A stretch of 64,000 nt of DNA from Oxalobacteraceae sp. CFBP 13730 (GTDB lineage: Bacteria > Pseudomonadota > Gammaproteobacteria > Burkholderiales > Burkholderiaceae_D): assembly GCA_014841835.1 (NCBI GenBank), contig JACYUQ010000002.1:310001-374000 (forward strand). Reading direction: 5' to 3'. This document shows, piece by piece, positions 1-9,641 of this stretch; the first letter of the stretch is position 1, and each line of letters opens with the position of its first letter. A model generated the notes under the pieces. That model saw only the letters and a list, made by a program, of their open reading frames with translations. It did no database searches and was not told where the DNA came from. The position numbers were made by a program, and so were the translations under genes.

Positions 1-2438
1 GCGTGCTGGTCACGCCAACAGATAACCTGTCGGTGCGCGTGACGGGCGCGCTGGGCACGCTCGACCAGATCGAGGCGCTGCAGCTGCGCGCCGGCGGCAC
101 CACGTTCCGCCTGGGCGACTTCGCCACCGTCAAGCGCGGCTACCAGGACCCGCCGGCCGACAAGATGCGCTTTAACGGCAAGGAAGTGATCGGCCTTGGC
201 GTGTCGATGGAAAAGGGCGGCAACATCATCACGATGGGCAAAGGGCTGGCCGACACGGTGGCCCGCATCCGCGCGCAGCTGCCGGTCGGGATCGAGCTTG
301 AACGCGTCGCCGACCAGCCGCAGGCCGTCAAGGAATCAGTGGGCGAATTCGTCAAGGTGCTGATCGAGGCGGTGGTCATTGTGCTGGTCGTGTCGTTCCT
401 GGCCCTGGGCCTGCACACCAAACCCAAATGGCGCATCGATATCTACCCGGGCCTGGTGGTGGCGCTGTCGATCCCGCTGGTGCTGGCCATCACGTTCCTG
501 GCCATGCGCATGCTCGACATCTCGCTGCACAAGATTTCACTCGGCGCGCTGATCATCGCGCTGGGCCTCCTGGTCGACGATGCCATCATCGCCGTCGAAA
601 TGATGGTGCGCAAAATGGAGGAGGGCCTGTCGCGCTTCGAGGCTGCGACCTTTGCCTACACGTCCACCGCGATGCCGATGCTGACCGGGACCCTGATCAC
701 GGCGGCGGGCTTTTTGCCGATCGGTCTGGCCGAATCGGCCGCCGGCGAGTACACGTTCTCGATGTTTTCGGTCAACGGGCTGGCGCTGCTGATCTCTTGG
801 GTGGTGGCGGTGATGTTTACGCCGTACATCGGCTTCATGCTGCTCAAGGTCAAGCCGCACGCCCATGGCGACAGTGGCCACGACGTGTTCGATTCCCCGG
901 CGTATCAGCGCTTCCGGCGCATCGTGACCTGGTGCGTCGAGTGGCGCAAGACCACCATCGCGCTGACGCTCGCCGTGTTCGCGCTGGGTATTTTTGGCTT
1001 CACGTTCATCGAGAAGCAGTTCTTCCCGGATTCGAGCCGGCCCGAGTTGATGGTCGAACTGTGGTCGCCCGAGGGCACGAGCTTTGCCGCCAACGAAGCG
1101 ACCGTCAAGCGCTTCGAGGCGTTTCTGGCGCAGCAGCAGGGCGTGCGCAGCGTGACGAGCTATGTCGGCACCGGCAGCCCGCGCTTCTATCTGCCGCTGG
1201 ACCAGATCTTCCCGCAATCGAACGTCTCGCAAGTGGTCGTGTTGCCGGTCGACACCAAGGCGCGCGACGCGCTGCGCCTGAAGATCGTCGACATCTTCAA
1301 GCACGATTTTCCCGAAGTGCGCGGGCGCGTCAGGCTGCTGGCCAATGGCCCGCCGGTGCCGTACCCGGTGCAGTTCCAGGTGCTGGGGCCGGACATCGGC
1401 GTCGTGCGTACCATCGCCGACCAGGTCCGGGCGACCATGCTCGCCAACCCGAACACGCTGGGTGTCAATGACAACTGGAACGAATCGATCAAGGTGCTGC
1501 GCCTCGATCTGGACCAGGACAAGCTGCGCGCGTTGGGCGTGACGTCGCAGGCCGTGCGGCGCGCGGTCAACACGACGCTCACCGGCACCATCGTCGGGCA
1601 GTTGCGCGAATCGAACCGCCTGATCGACATGGTCGTGCGCCAGCCGTTGGAAGAGCGCTCGACCATCACGCGCCTGTCCGAAACGCTGGTGCCCACTGCC
1701 AGCGGGCAGGCCGTGACGATTGGCCAGGTGGCACGCGTGCGCTTCGTCTGGGAGCCGGGCGTCGTCTGGCGCGAGGGCCGCGAGTGGGCGATCATGGTCC
1801 AGGCTGACGTGGTCGATGGCATCCAGGGGCCGACCGTGACGGCGCAAGTCGACAAGGAACTGGCCGCGCTGCGCGCGAAGCTGCCAGCCGGCTATCGCCT
1901 GACGATCGAAGGCGCCGCCGCCGACAGTTCGGACGCGGAAGCGTCCATCGCCGCCAATGTGCCGCTGGTACTGTTCATCGTTTTTGCGCTCCTGATGCTG
2001 CAATTGCACAGCTTCTCGCGCTCGCTGCTGGTGTTCCTGACCGGCCCGCTGGGTGTGGCCGGCGCAGCGATGGCATTGCTGATCCTTGACCGGCCCTTCG
2101 GCTTTGTCGCGAATCTTGGCGTGATTGCGCTGTTCGGCATGATCATCCGTAACTCAGTGATCCTGGTCGACCAGATCGAGCAGGACATCGCCACCGGCAG
2201 CCATCCGTGGGATGCGATCATCGAAGCGGCCGTGCGCCGCTGCCGGCCGATCCTGCTGACGGCTGCCGCCGCGGCGCTGGCAATGATTCCGTTGTCGCGC
2301 TCGACGTTCTGGGGCCCGATGGCGGTGGCCATCATGGGTGGCCTGATGGTGGCAACCGCATTGACGCTGTTATTCCTGCCGGCCTTGTATGCGGCGTGGT
2401 TCCGCGTGAAAAAGCCGGCAGGGGCGGGCGGCAAATGA
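1..2438 (+). CDS. RND efflux pump inner-membrane permease, 3' part (5' end outside window)
   Basis: This is the C-terminal ~811 residues of a proton-driven RND transporter of the AcrB/MexB/TriC superfamily, which would work with a periplasmic adaptor and an outer-membrane channel. The frame is open to the window edge and RND permeases are normally 1,020-1,050 residues, so roughly 200-230 residues are missing. The stretch GLLVDDAIIAVE shows the paired aspartates of TM4 that relay protons. A large periplasmic half (about residues 340-640 here) lies between two membrane bundles, and the last bundle ends with ALTLLFLPALYAAWF. The substrate cannot be told from sequence. The adaptor gene is presumably upstream. 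The GTG near base 3 is only the first in-frame start-like codon, not a true start. Confidence 0.93.
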   Translation, partial: VLVTPTDNLSVRVTGALGTLDQIEALQLRAGGTTFRLGDFATVKRGYQDPPADKMRFNGKEVIGLGVSMEKGGNIITMGKGLADTVARIRAQLPVGIELERVADQPQAVKESVGEFVKVLIEAVVIVLVVSFLALGLHTKPKWRIDIYPGLVVALSIPLVLAITFLAMRMLDISLHKISLGALIIALGLLVDDAIIAVEMMVRKMEEGLSRFEAATFAYTSTAMPMLTGTLITAAGFLPIGLAESAAGEYTFSMFSVNGLALLISWVVAVMFTPYIGFMLLKVKPHAHGDSGHDVFDSPAYQRFRRIVTWCVEWRKTTIALTLAVFALGIFGFTFIEKQFFPDSSRPELMVELWSPEGTSFAANEATVKRFEAFLAQQQGVRSVTSYVGTGSPRFYLPLDQIFPQSNVSQVVVLPVDTKARDALRLKIVDIFKHDFPEVRGRVRLLANGPPVPYPVQFQVLGPDIGVVRTIADQVRATMLANPNTLGVNDNWNESIKVLRLDLDQDKLRALGVTSQAVRRAVNTTLTGTIVGQLRESNRLIDMVVRQPLEERSTITRLSETLVPTASGQAVTIGQVARVRFVWEPGVVWREGREWAIMVQADVVDGIQGPTVTAQVDKELAALRAKLPAGYRLTIEGAAADSSDAEASIAANVPLVLFIVFALLMLQLHSFSRSLLVFLTGPLGVAGAAMALLILDRPFGFVANLGVIALFGMIIRNSVILVDQIEQDIATGSHPWDAIIEAAVRRCRPILLTAAAAALAMIPLSRSTFWGPMAVAIMGGLMVATALTLLFLPALYAAWFRVKKPAGAGGK

Positions 2439-2536
2439 ATGCACTCACCCCCGCACTGGAAAAAATGATGCCCAATAGTGTCAGAAATTCCAGTAAAATA
2501 ATCGATTGAAGTTGTAGCCCCTAAACAATGGAGTGC

Positions 2537-2575
2537 AGGGCGGCCGGGTTCTACTGTCGGGCGCCCTTTGTTTTT
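2537..2575 (+). terminator. Probable terminator of the RND pump unit
   Basis: AGGGCG at 2537 pairs with CGCCCT at 2562-2567, a CCG/CGG inner extension is possible, and a T-rich run follows (TTTGTTTTT). It lies 100 bases after the pump stop codon and before tRNA-Leu, so it probably isolates the tRNA from pump transcription. The stem is interrupted, hence moderate confidence. Confidence 0.5.
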
Positions 2576-2596
2576 GAGGCGATATTGCAATCCTGA

Positions 2597-2683
2597 GCGA
2601 GGATGGCGAAATTGGTAGACGCACCAGGTTTAGGTCCTGACGCCAGCAATGGTGTGGGGGTTCGAGTCCCCCTCCTCGCACCA
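2597..2683 (+). tRNA. leuW: tRNA-Leu (anticodon UAG)
   Basis: An 87-nt tRNA with encoded CCA. The acceptor stem GCGAGGA pairs with TCCTCGC, and the D-arm reads TGGCGAAATTGGTAGACGC. The anticodon loop TTTAGGT carries TAG (reads CUA and probably other CUN codons). There is a long class II variable arm and the T-loop is GTTCGAGTCCC. The trigger factor gene starts 31 bases later with no terminator between, so read-through from the tRNA promoter into tig is possible. Confidence 0.97.
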
Positions 2684-2714
2684 CGAATAATTATTTTTTT
2701 GGACGATTTTTACA

Positions 2715-4055
2715 ATGGCAACTGCAGTCGAAACCCTGGGTAAACTCGAACGTCGCCTGACGATCTCTTTTCCGGTCGCTGACGTCCGCACTGAAGTCGA
2801 GAAGCGCCTGAAACAGCAGGCCAAGACCGCTAAGGCGCCTGGCTTCCGTCCGGGCAAAGTACCGCTCAAGATGGTCGCTGCCCAGTACGGCTATCAGATC
2901 GAATCGGACGTGCTCAACGACAAAGTTGGCCGCGCATTCAACGAAGCCGCTGTCGCCAACGAACTGCGCGTTGCCGGTTTCCCGAAAATCGAGCCAAAAG
3001 ACGATGCCCCTGAAGGCGTCCTCGAATTCAACGCCACCTTCGAAGTCTATCCAGAAGTCGTCATTGGCGACCTGGCAGCGGTTGAAGTCGAAACCGTCGT
3101 GACCGACGTGTCCGACACCGAAATCGACAAGACCATCGATATCCTGCGCAAGCAGCGTGTGCACTACCACACCAAGGGCGAGCAGGGCGAACACGGCACC
3201 GGCGGCGAGCCAGTCGCAGCCAATGGCGACCGCGTTACCGTCGACTTCGTCGGCACGCTGGACGGCGTCGAATTCGACGGCGGCAAGGCCGAAGATTACG
3301 CGTTCGTGCTGGGCGAAGGCCGCATGCTGCCTGAGTTCGAAGCCGCAACGATCGGCCTGAAAGTCGGCGAAGCCAAGACCTTCCCACTGGCGTTCCCTGA
3401 GGACTACCACGGCAAGGACGTCGCCGGTAAGACCGCCGAGTTCACCATCACGCTCAAAGCGCTCGAGTGGGCGCACATGCCTGCCGTCGATACCGAATTC
3501 GCCCAGTCGCTGGGAATCGAAGACGGCTCGATCGAGAAAATGCGCGAAGACATCAAGGTGAACCTGGAGCGCGAAGTGCGCGCCCGCGTCAAGGCCCGCA
3601 ACAAGGAAGCCGTGATGGATGCACTGGTCAAGGCCACCGAACTGGACGTGCCGACCGTGATGGTCGAGCAGGATTCGGAGCGTCTGGCTGAAATGACCCG
3701 CCAGGACATGGCACAGCGCGGCATGGACGTGGCCAAGCTGCCATTCCCGTCCGAGATGTTCAAAGACAAGGCCGAGCGCCGCGTGCGCCTGGGTCTGATC
3801 CTGTCGCAACTGGTTGCCGACAACGATCTGCAAGCCACGCAAGATCAGGTGAAAGCCCAGATCGAAGATTTCTCGCAGAGCTACGAAGACCCGAAAGAAG
3901 TCCTGAAGTACTACTTCAGCGATCGTCGTCGCCTCGGTGAAGTCGAAGCCCTTGTATTGGAAGAAAACGTCGTCAACTACGTACTTGGCAAGGCCAAGGT
4001 CTCGAACAAGACCGTCGCTTTCGATGAACTGATGGGCAGCGTCCCACAGGCTTAA
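2715..4055 (+). CDS. tig: Trigger factor, ribosome-associated chaperone
   Basis: A 446-residue protein that binds the ribosome at the exit tunnel, shields nascent chains and has peptidyl-prolyl isomerase activity. The order is standard: an N-terminal ribosome-binding domain with the loop GFRPGKVP (about residues 43-50), a central FKBP-like domain (about 165-250, with VDFVGTLDG), and a long helical C-terminal substrate-binding domain. Length matches the family (430-450). It opens the tig-clpP-clpX-lon series, an order shared with E. coli. A strong terminator follows, so clpP probably has its own promoter or depends on read-through. Confidence 0.98.
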   Translation: MATAVETLGKLERRLTISFPVADVRTEVEKRLKQQAKTAKAPGFRPGKVPLKMVAAQYGYQIESDVLNDKVGRAFNEAAVANELRVAGFPKIEPKDDAPEGVLEFNATFEVYPEVVIGDLAAVEVETVVTDVSDTEIDKTIDILRKQRVHYHTKGEQGEHGTGGEPVAANGDRVTVDFVGTLDGVEFDGGKAEDYAFVLGEGRMLPEFEAATIGLKVGEAKTFPLAFPEDYHGKDVAGKTAEFTITLKALEWAHMPAVDTEFAQSLGIEDGSIEKMREDIKVNLEREVRARVKARNKEAVMDALVKATELDVPTVMVEQDSERLAEMTRQDMAQRGMDVAKLPFPSEMFKDKAERRVRLGLILSQLVADNDLQATQDQVKAQIEDFSQSYEDPKEVLKYYFSDRRRLGEVEALVLEENVVNYVLGKAKVSNKTVAFDELMGSVPQA

Positions 4056-4062
4056 GAAAAGC

Positions 4063-4090
4063 AGGCCGGCCCCTCGAGGCCGGCTTTTTT
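4063..4090 (+). terminator. Intrinsic terminator after tig
   Basis: GCCGGCC (4065-4071) pairs perfectly with GGCCGGC (4078-4084) around a 6-nt loop, followed by six T residues. It starts 8 bases after the tig stop codon. Confidence 0.88.
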
Positions 4091-4133
4091 CAATGGCCCA
4101 TTTGACCAACCCCTAACAAGGAACGAGACAGGT

Positions 4134-4751
4134 ATGATGCACAATCCAGCACTGGATACACAGGCACTCGGCTTGGTGCCGATGGTCGTCGAGCAAAGTG
4201 GTCGCGGCGAACGCGCCTACGACATTTACTCGCGCCTATTGAAAGAACGCGTGATTTTCCTGGTCGGTCCCGTCAACGACCAAATGGCCAACCTGATCGT
4301 CGCCCAGATGCTGTTCCTGGAAAGCGAAAATCCTGACAAGGATATCTCGCTCTACATCAACTCGCCGGGTGGCTCGGTGTCGGCCGGTCTCGCGATCCTG
4401 GACACGATGAACTTCATCAAGCCTGACGTCTCGACGCTGTGCACGGGTCTGGCGGCCTCGATGGGCGCCTTCCTGCTGGCAGCCGGCGCCAAGGGCAAGC
4501 GTTTCTCGCTGCCTAACTCGCGCGTCATGATTCACCAGCCATCGGGCGGTTCGCAGGGCATGGCCTCGGATATCGAAATCCAGGCCAAGGAAATCCTGTA
4601 CCTGCGCGAACGTCTGGCCCGCATCATGTCGGAGAACACCGGCCAGAGCATCGAGCAGATCCACCGCGATACCGACCGTGACCGCTTCATGTCGGCCGAC
4701 GAGTCGGTGGAGTACGGGCTGATCGACAAGGTACTGATCCACCGCGCCTAA
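4134..4751 (+). CDS. clpP: ATP-dependent Clp protease proteolytic subunit
   Basis: The 205-residue serine protease that forms the double-heptamer chamber fed by ClpX (next gene) or ClpA. The catalytic triad is visible: Ser109 in LAASMGA, His134 in MIHQPSGG and Asp183 in DRDRFMSAD. Length and spacing match the E. coli enzyme. The start reads ATGATG, so initiation could be at 4134 or 4137; an AAGGA-like ribosome site lies about 12 bases upstream. It is flanked on both sides by strong hairpin terminators, so it may be a monocistronic unit. Confidence 0.98.
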   Translation: MMHNPALDTQALGLVPMVVEQSGRGERAYDIYSRLLKERVIFLVGPVNDQMANLIVAQMLFLESENPDKDISLYINSPGGSVSAGLAILDTMNFIKPDVSTLCTGLAASMGAFLLAAGAKGKRFSLPNSRVMIHQPSGGSQGMASDIEIQAKEILYLRERLARIMSENTGQSIEQIHRDTDRDRFMSADESVEYGLIDKVLIHRA

Positions 4752-4785
4752 GAAATTGCCCGAGCATCCAGCGTGATGTTGGAAA

Positions 4786-4828
4786 AAACGCCCGGACGCG
4801 AACACGTTCGGGCGTTTGTTTTTTATTT
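4786..4828 (+). terminator. Intrinsic terminator after clpP
   Basis: AAACGCCCG (4786-4794) pairs perfectly with CGGGCGTTT (4809-4817) over a 14-nt loop, and the downstream run is TTTGTTTTTTATTT. Confidence 0.9.
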
Positions 4829-4875
4829 CGGGTAGCATGTTCGCATGCGCGCCAGTTGCGCCCTTGGATTCGCTC

Positions 4876-4904
4876 TTGTTGCGTCTCCGGTTAAGCGTTA
4901 TATT
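4876..4904 (+). promoter_or_regulatory. Candidate sigma-70 promoter for clpX
   Basis: TTGTTG (4876-4881) and TATATT (4899-4904) are 17 bp apart. The -10 matches five of six consensus bases, the -35 only three. It lies between the clpP terminator and the clpX start, where a separate promoter is needed. Confidence 0.45.
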
Positions 4905-4932
4905 CATAGCAATTCAATAGAGTCCTGCCCCC

Positions 4933-6201
4933 ATGTCAGAGAAAAAATCCTCCAGCGGCGAAAAACTGTTGTACTGCTCGTTCTGTGGAAAGAGCCAGCA
5001 CGAAGTCAAAAAGCTGATCGCAGGACCGTCGGTCTTCATCTGCGATGAATGCATTGACCTGTGCAACGACATCATCCGCGATGAAACCTCGAACGTCGAG
5101 ACGGTCACTGGCACCAAGTCCGACCTGCCGACGCCCCTTGAAATCACTGAGCTGCTCGACCAGTACGTGATCGGTCAGCAAACGGCCAAGCGCATCCTGT
5201 CGGTGGCGGTGTACAACCACTACAAGCGCCTCAAGCACCTGGGCAAGAAAGACGAAGTCGAACTGGCCAAGAGCAATATCCTGCTGGTCGGTCCGACGGG
5301 CTCCGGCAAGACGCTGCTGGCCCAGACGCTCGCGCGCATGCTGAATGTGCCGTTCGTGATCGCCGACGCTACCACGCTGACCGAAGCCGGTTATGTGGGC
5401 GAAGACGTCGAGAACATCATCCAGAAGCTGCTGCAAAGCTGCAACTACGAAGTCGAGAAAGCCCAGCGCGGCATCGTCTACATCGATGAGATCGACAAGA
5501 TCTCGCGCAAGTCCGACAACCCGTCGATCACGCGCGACGTGTCGGGCGAGGGCGTGCAGCAGGCGCTGCTCAAGCTGATCGAAGGCACGATGGCATCCGT
5601 GCCTCCTCAGGGCGGGCGCAAGCATCCGAACCAGGACTTCGTCCAGATCGACACGACCAACATCATGTTCATCTGCGGCGGCGCATTCGATGGCCTGGCC
5701 AAGGTCATCCAGAATCGTTCGGTCAAGAGCGGCATCGGCTTCGGCGCCACGGTCAAGAGTCTCGATTCCGGCTACAACGCCGAGATCCTGCTCGAAGCCG
5801 AACCCGAAGACCTGATCAAGTTCGGTCTGATTCCCGAACTGGTGGGTCGTCTGCCGGTGGTGGCGGCATTGTCCGAGCTGACTGAAGAAGCGCTGATCCA
5901 GATTCTGATCGAACCAAAGAATGCGTTGATCAAGCAATATTCGAAATTGCTGGAAATGGAAGGCGCCGAACTGGAGATTCGTCCTGCAGCGCTGCATGCA
6001 ATTGCGAAAAAAGCATTGGCCCGTAAAACCGGTGCACGTGGCCTGCGTTCGATTCTCGAACATGCGCTGCTTGACGTGATGTATGAATTGCCAGGCCAGT
6101 CGAATGTCGTGAAAGTCGTGATCGATGAAAATACGATCACGAACGGCGCGAAACCTTTGCTGATTTACAGCGAAACGGCAAAAGCTTCGGGAGAAAACTG
6201 A
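4933..6201 (+). CDS. clpX: ClpX, AAA+ unfoldase of the ClpXP protease
   Basis: A 422-residue hexameric ATPase that unfolds tagged substrates (for example ssrA-tagged proteins) and threads them into ClpP. An N-terminal C4 zinc-binding domain is complete (Cys15, Cys18, Cys37, Cys40). Walker A is GPTGSGKT (120-127), the Walker B run is IVYIDEIDK, the pore loop is AGYVGED, the RKH loop is GGRKHPN, and the IGF ClpP-docking loop is SGIGFGA. Length is typical. Separated from clpP by a terminator but adjacent to it, as in most proteobacteria. Confidence 0.98.
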   Translation: MSEKKSSSGEKLLYCSFCGKSQHEVKKLIAGPSVFICDECIDLCNDIIRDETSNVETVTGTKSDLPTPLEITELLDQYVIGQQTAKRILSVAVYNHYKRLKHLGKKDEVELAKSNILLVGPTGSGKTLLAQTLARMLNVPFVIADATTLTEAGYVGEDVENIIQKLLQSCNYEVEKAQRGIVYIDEIDKISRKSDNPSITRDVSGEGVQQALLKLIEGTMASVPPQGGRKHPNQDFVQIDTTNIMFICGGAFDGLAKVIQNRSVKSGIGFGATVKSLDSGYNAEILLEAEPEDLIKFGLIPELVGRLPVVAALSELTEEALIQILIEPKNALIKQYSKLLEMEGAELEIRPAALHAIAKKALARKTGARGLRSILEHALLDVMYELPGQSNVVKVVIDENTITNGAKPLLIYSETAKASGEN

Positions 6202-6230
6202 AAAAAATCCGGGCGCAAGCGACAAATTGC

Positions 6231-6258
6231 TTGCCGCACGGATTCAACTCGGTACAAT
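6231..6258 (+). promoter_or_regulatory. Candidate promoter between clpX and lon
   Basis: TTGCCG (6231-6236) and TACAAT (6253-6258) are spaced by 16 bp. A transcript from here would meet the strong hairpin at 6290-6325 after only about 60 nt, so this could make a short RNA or a leader for lon. Evidence is sequence match only. Confidence 0.3.
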
Positions 6259-6289
6259 CAATCTCAATAAGAGATCCCGGCTTCATTCG

Positions 6290-6325
6290 AAAAGCCACTC
6301 GCGGTACGCCGTGCGGTGGCTTTTT
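6290..6325 (+). terminator. Intrinsic terminator between clpX and lon
   Basis: AAAAGCCAC (6290-6298) pairs with GTGGC plus the T run (6316-6324), with a GC-rich inner loop. The hairpin is followed directly by TTTTT. It lies 89 bases after the clpX stop and 145 bases before the lon start. Confidence 0.85.
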
Positions 6326-6470
6326 CATTTTCCGAGAGTCTTTTATTGGAACGGCTATATGCTCTGACAAGTCGATTTTCTTTTACTTACAGAATATATT
6401 TTTGCCGGACGGTCTTGTGTTTTGGCTGTCCAGTGCCCAAGTTCAGAACACGCTTTTTATAAGGTATGCC

Positions 6471-8885
6471 ATGACAACTTCGAAATTAACCGAGCAAACG
6501 ACGCTGCCACTTCTGCCGTTGCGCGATGTGGTTGTGTTCCCGCATATGGTGATACCTCTGTTCGTTGGCCGCCCTAAATCGATCAAGGCTCTGGAAGCCG
6601 CGATGGAGCAGGGCAAAAGCATCATGCTGGCCGCCCAGAAGGCCGCCGCCAAGGACGAACCATCGGCTGCAGACATCTACGAGATCGGCTGCGTCGCCAA
6701 TATCCTTCAGATGCTGAAACTGCCCGACGGCACCGTCAAGGTCCTCGTCGAGGGTTCGCAGCGCGCACGCATCGACACGATCAATGACGGCGCCACGCAC
6801 TTCACGGCGCAACTGACGCCAGTCGAATCGGAAGTCGGCGACGACTCCGAAGTCGAGGCGATGCGCCGCGCGATCGTGCAGCAGTTCGACCAGTACGTCA
6901 AACTCAATAAAAAGATTCCGCCAGAAATCCTGGCGTCGCTTGCCGGCATCGATGATGCAGGCCGCCTGGCCGACACCGTCGCTGCGCATCTGCCGCTCAA
7001 GCTCGAGCAGAAGCAAGTGATTCTGGAAATCTTCAACGTCGCCAAGCGCCTCGAGCATCTGCTGGGCCAGCTGGAAGGCGAGCTGGACATCCTGCAGGTC
7101 GAAAAGCGCATCCGTGGCCGCGTCAAGCGCCAGATGGAAAAGTCGCAGCGCGAGTACTACCTGAACGAGCAGGTCAAGGCGATCCAGAAAGAGCTGGGCG
7201 AGGGCGAAGAGGGTGCCGACATCGAGGAACTCGAAAAGAAAGTCGTCGCCGCCAAGATGCCGAAAGAAGCCATGGAAAAAGCCCAGGCTGAAATTCGCAA
7301 GCTCAAGATGATGTCGCCGATGTCGGCCGAGGCCACCGTCGTGCGCAACTACATCGACACGCTGGTCTCGCTCCCATGGCGCAAGAAGTCGAAGGTCGCG
7401 ATCGATCTGGCCAATGCCGAAGCCGTGCTTGAGCAGGACCACTACGGCCTGGACAAGATCAAGGAACGCATCCTGGAATACCTCGCAGTGCAGCAGCGCG
7501 TCGAGAAACTCAAGGCGCCGATCCTGTGCTTCGTCGGTCCTCCGGGCGTCGGCAAGACGTCGCTTGGCCAGTCCATCGCCCGCGCGACGAACCGCAAATT
7601 CGTGCGCATGGCTCTGGGTGGCGTGCGTGACGAAGCCGAGATCCGCGGTCACCGCCGCACGTACATCGGTTCGATGCCGGGCAAGGTGCTGCAATCGCTG
7701 GCCAAAGTCGGCGTGCGCAACCCGCTGTTCCTGCTGGACGAGATCGACAAGATGGGCGCCGATTTCCGTGGCGATCCGTCGTCGGCCCTGCTCGAGGTGC
7801 TGGATCCTGAACAGAACCACACGTTCTCGGACCACTATCTCGAAGTGGACTTCGACCTGTCGGACGTGATGTTCGTGGCGACGTCGAACTCGTACAACAT
7901 TCCACCGGCGCTGCTGGACCGCATGGAAGTCATCCGCCTGTCGGGTTACACCGAAGACGAAAAGACCAGCATCGCGCTGCGCTACCTGTTGCCGAAGCAG
8001 TTGAAGAACAACGGCTTGAAGGAAGAGGAAATCAAGGTCGAAGAGACCGCGATCCGCGACATCATCCGTTACTACACCCGCGAAGCCGGCGTGCGTTCGC
8101 TCGAGCGCGAAGTGTCGAAGATCTGCCGCAAGGTCGTCAAGATGCTGCTGCTGAAAAAGCCGGGCACCGGTGTCGACAAGCGCGTGATCGTCAACGGCAA
8201 GAACCTGGACAAGTTCCTGGGTGTGCGCCGTTATGACTTTGGTGTGGCCGAGAAAGACAACCAGGTCGGCCAGGTGGTCGGACTGGCCTGGACCGAAGTT
8301 GGTGGCGATCTGCTGACCATCGAAGCCGTCAATGTGCCAGGTAAAGGCGCCATCATCCGCACCGGTACGCTGGGCGACGTGATGAAGGAATCGATCGAAG
8401 CTGCCCGCACCGTGGTGCGCAGCCGCGCCGCACGTCTCGGTATCAAGAACGAGGCGTTCGAGAAGGCCGACATCCACATCCACGTGCCGGAAGGCGCGAC
8501 GCCGAAGGATGGTCCGTCGGCTGGTATCGGCATGACGACGGCGCTGGTCTCGGCCTTCACCGGCATCCCGGTGCGCGCCGATGTGGCGATGACGGGCGAG
8601 ATCACGCTGCGCGGTGAAGTGCTGCCGATCGGCGGGTTGAAAGAGAAGCTGCTGGCAGCGCATCGCGGTGGCATCAAGACGGTGTTGATCCCCGAGCAGA
8701 ACGTGAAGGACCTGGCCGAAATTCCGGACAACGTCAAGAACAAGCTCGAGATCGTGCCGGTGCGCTGGATCGAGAAGGTGCTGGAGATCGCACTGGAACG
8801 CCAGCCGCAGCCATTGGTGGAAGATCCTGCGGTGGCCGTCGCGCCAGCGCCGGTGGAAGCCAAGCCGGAAGTGGTCAAGCACTAA
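6471..8885 (+). CDS. lon: Lon ATP-dependent protease
   Basis: An 804-residue cytoplasmic AAA+ serine protease that degrades misfolded and regulatory proteins. The N-terminal substrate-recognition domain is followed by a coiled-coil region, Walker A GPPGVGKT (356-363) and the protease domain with Ser683 in DGPSAGIGM and a Lys726 partner in GGLKEKLL. I start at the ATG at 6471 because it has AAGG seven bases upstream and gives the usual N-terminus (TLPLLPLRDVVVFP). The frame is open 240 bases further up, but that part crosses the terminator and does not resemble Lon. The protein ends in a short Pro/Ala-rich tail. Heat-shock control is expected for the family, but I saw no convincing sigma-32 box. 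Confidence 0.98.
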   Translation: MTTSKLTEQTTLPLLPLRDVVVFPHMVIPLFVGRPKSIKALEAAMEQGKSIMLAAQKAAAKDEPSAADIYEIGCVANILQMLKLPDGTVKVLVEGSQRARIDTINDGATHFTAQLTPVESEVGDDSEVEAMRRAIVQQFDQYVKLNKKIPPEILASLAGIDDAGRLADTVAAHLPLKLEQKQVILEIFNVAKRLEHLLGQLEGELDILQVEKRIRGRVKRQMEKSQREYYLNEQVKAIQKELGEGEEGADIEELEKKVVAAKMPKEAMEKAQAEIRKLKMMSPMSAEATVVRNYIDTLVSLPWRKKSKVAIDLANAEAVLEQDHYGLDKIKERILEYLAVQQRVEKLKAPILCFVGPPGVGKTSLGQSIARATNRKFVRMALGGVRDEAEIRGHRRTYIGSMPGKVLQSLAKVGVRNPLFLLDEIDKMGADFRGDPSSALLEVLDPEQNHTFSDHYLEVDFDLSDVMFVATSNSYNIPPALLDRMEVIRLSGYTEDEKTSIALRYLLPKQLKNNGLKEEEIKVEETAIRDIIRYYTREAGVRSLEREVSKICRKVVKMLLLKKPGTGVDKRVIVNGKNLDKFLGVRRYDFGVAEKDNQVGQVVGLAWTEVGGDLLTIEAVNVPGKGAIIRTGTLGDVMKESIEAARTVVRSRAARLGIKNEAFEKADIHIHVPEGATPKDGPSAGIGMTTALVSAFTGIPVRADVAMTGEITLRGEVLPIGGLKEKLLAAHRGGIKTVLIPEQNVKDLAEIPDNVKNKLEIVPVRWIEKVLEIALERQPQPLVEDPAVAVAPAPVEAKPEVVKH

Positions 8886-8916
8886 ATCTGTAGCAAGCTG
8901 CTTGCAGCTTTCTGAG

Positions 8917-8945
8917 ACAGGCGCCCATGTGGCGCCTGTTTTTTT
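8917..8945 (+). terminator. Intrinsic terminator after lon
   Basis: ACAGGCGCC (8917-8925) pairs perfectly with GGCGCCTGT (8931-8939) around a 5-nt loop, followed by a T run to 8945. Confidence 0.9.
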
Positions 8946-9004
8946 GGGGCTGTCGGGATGACGCTTCTAATGCCACAGATGAACCTGCGTTGACGCGACC
9001 TCGC

Positions 9005-9033
9005 TTGACAGCGCCATGTTGCCCTTGTTTAAT
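9005..9033 (+). promoter_or_regulatory. Consensus sigma-70 promoter for hupB
   Basis: A perfect -35 TTGACA (9005-9010) is followed after exactly 17 bp by TTTAAT (9028-9033, five of six). It sits 60 bases before the hupB start and after the lon terminator, as expected for a highly expressed nucleoid protein. Confidence 0.75.
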
Positions 9034-9093
9034 ACGGCCTGCACTTTTGCAGCAGCGGCGCGCGTGCGTCACGAACGGGAAACGAGGGAACGA

Positions 9094-9366
9094 GTGAACA
9101 AGACAGAACTGATCGAAGAAATCGCGAAGTCCGCGGACATTACCAAGGCATCGGCAGCGCGTGCCCTCGACGCCGTGATCGACGCCGTGACCGAGACCCT
9201 GAAAAAGAACGACAGCGTCACGCTGGTCGGCTTTGGCACGTTCACGGTCGGCGAGCGCGCAGCGCGCACGGGCCGCGATCCGCGCACCAAGGAGCCCATC
9301 AAAATCAAGGCTGCACGCGTCCCGAAATTTAAGGCTGGTAAAGCGCTGAAAGATGCTGTAAACTAA
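9094..9366 (+). CDS. hupB: DNA-binding protein HU-beta
   Basis: A 90-residue histone-like protein that dimerises and bends DNA without strict sequence specificity. The family core is clear: [16 protein letters not shown] with the basic arm [14 protein letters not shown] and the C-terminal [14 protein letters not shown] use the GTG at 9094 because it gives the exact family length and has GAGGGA five bases upstream. The in-frame ATG at 9016 would add 26 unrelated residues and lies upstream of the likely transcription start region. Located between lon and ppiD as in E. coli. Confidence 0.97.
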   Translation: MNKTELIEEIAKSADITKASAARALDAVIDAVTETLKKNDSVTLVGFGTFTVGERAARTGRDPRTKEPIKIKAARVPKFKAGKALKDAVN

Positions 9367-9447
9367 TGCCTTCTTCGCGGTGACAAGCGAAGGAAAGCAG
9401 CAGGGGTTGTTGTGTAGTCCCTGATGTTCGTTGGTGTGTTTTTTGCT

Positions 9448-9524
9448 GGAGCGGTAGTTCAGTTGGTTAGAATACCGGCCTGTCACGCCGGGGGTCGCGG
9501 GTTCGAGTCCCGTCCGCTCCGCCA
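9448..9524 (+). tRNA. aspT: tRNA-Asp (anticodon GUC), copy 1
   Basis: A 77-nt tRNA with encoded CCA. The acceptor GGAGCGG pairs with CCGCTCC, the anticodon loop CTGTCAC carries GTC, and the T-loop is GTTCGAGTCCC. It is followed after 25 bases by an identical second copy. Confidence 0.97.
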
Positions 9525-9549
9525 CAAAAAACGCACAGACACCATGTCT

Positions 9550-9626
9550 GGAGCGGTAGTTCAGTTGGTTAGAATACCGGCCTGTCACGCCGGGGGTCGC
9601 GGGTTCGAGTCCCGTCCGCTCCGCCA
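9550..9626 (+). tRNA. aspU: tRNA-Asp (anticodon GUC), copy 2
   Basis: Identical over 77 nt to the copy at 9448-9524, with the same GTC anticodon and encoded CCA. The two are likely co-transcribed and end at the terminator at 9673-9700. Confidence 0.97.
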
Positions 9627-9641
9627 GAATTCGAGTAGTAT

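Noticed and set aside
6231..6470. An N-terminal extension of Lon by 80 residues
   Set aside because: The extension crosses a strong terminator and lacks homology in character to Lon; ATG 6471 has a proper ribosome site and the normal N-terminus.
6326..6470. A sigma-32 heat-shock promoter for lon
   Set aside because: I looked for CTTGAA-N13-CCCCAT-like pairs and found none convincing; AT-rich boxes are present but not diagnostic.
6486..8882. A 798-codon open frame antisense to lon
   Set aside because: Same codon-bias effect; similar shadows lie opposite tig, clpX, ppiD and the fadB-like gene. No family features and no ribosome site.
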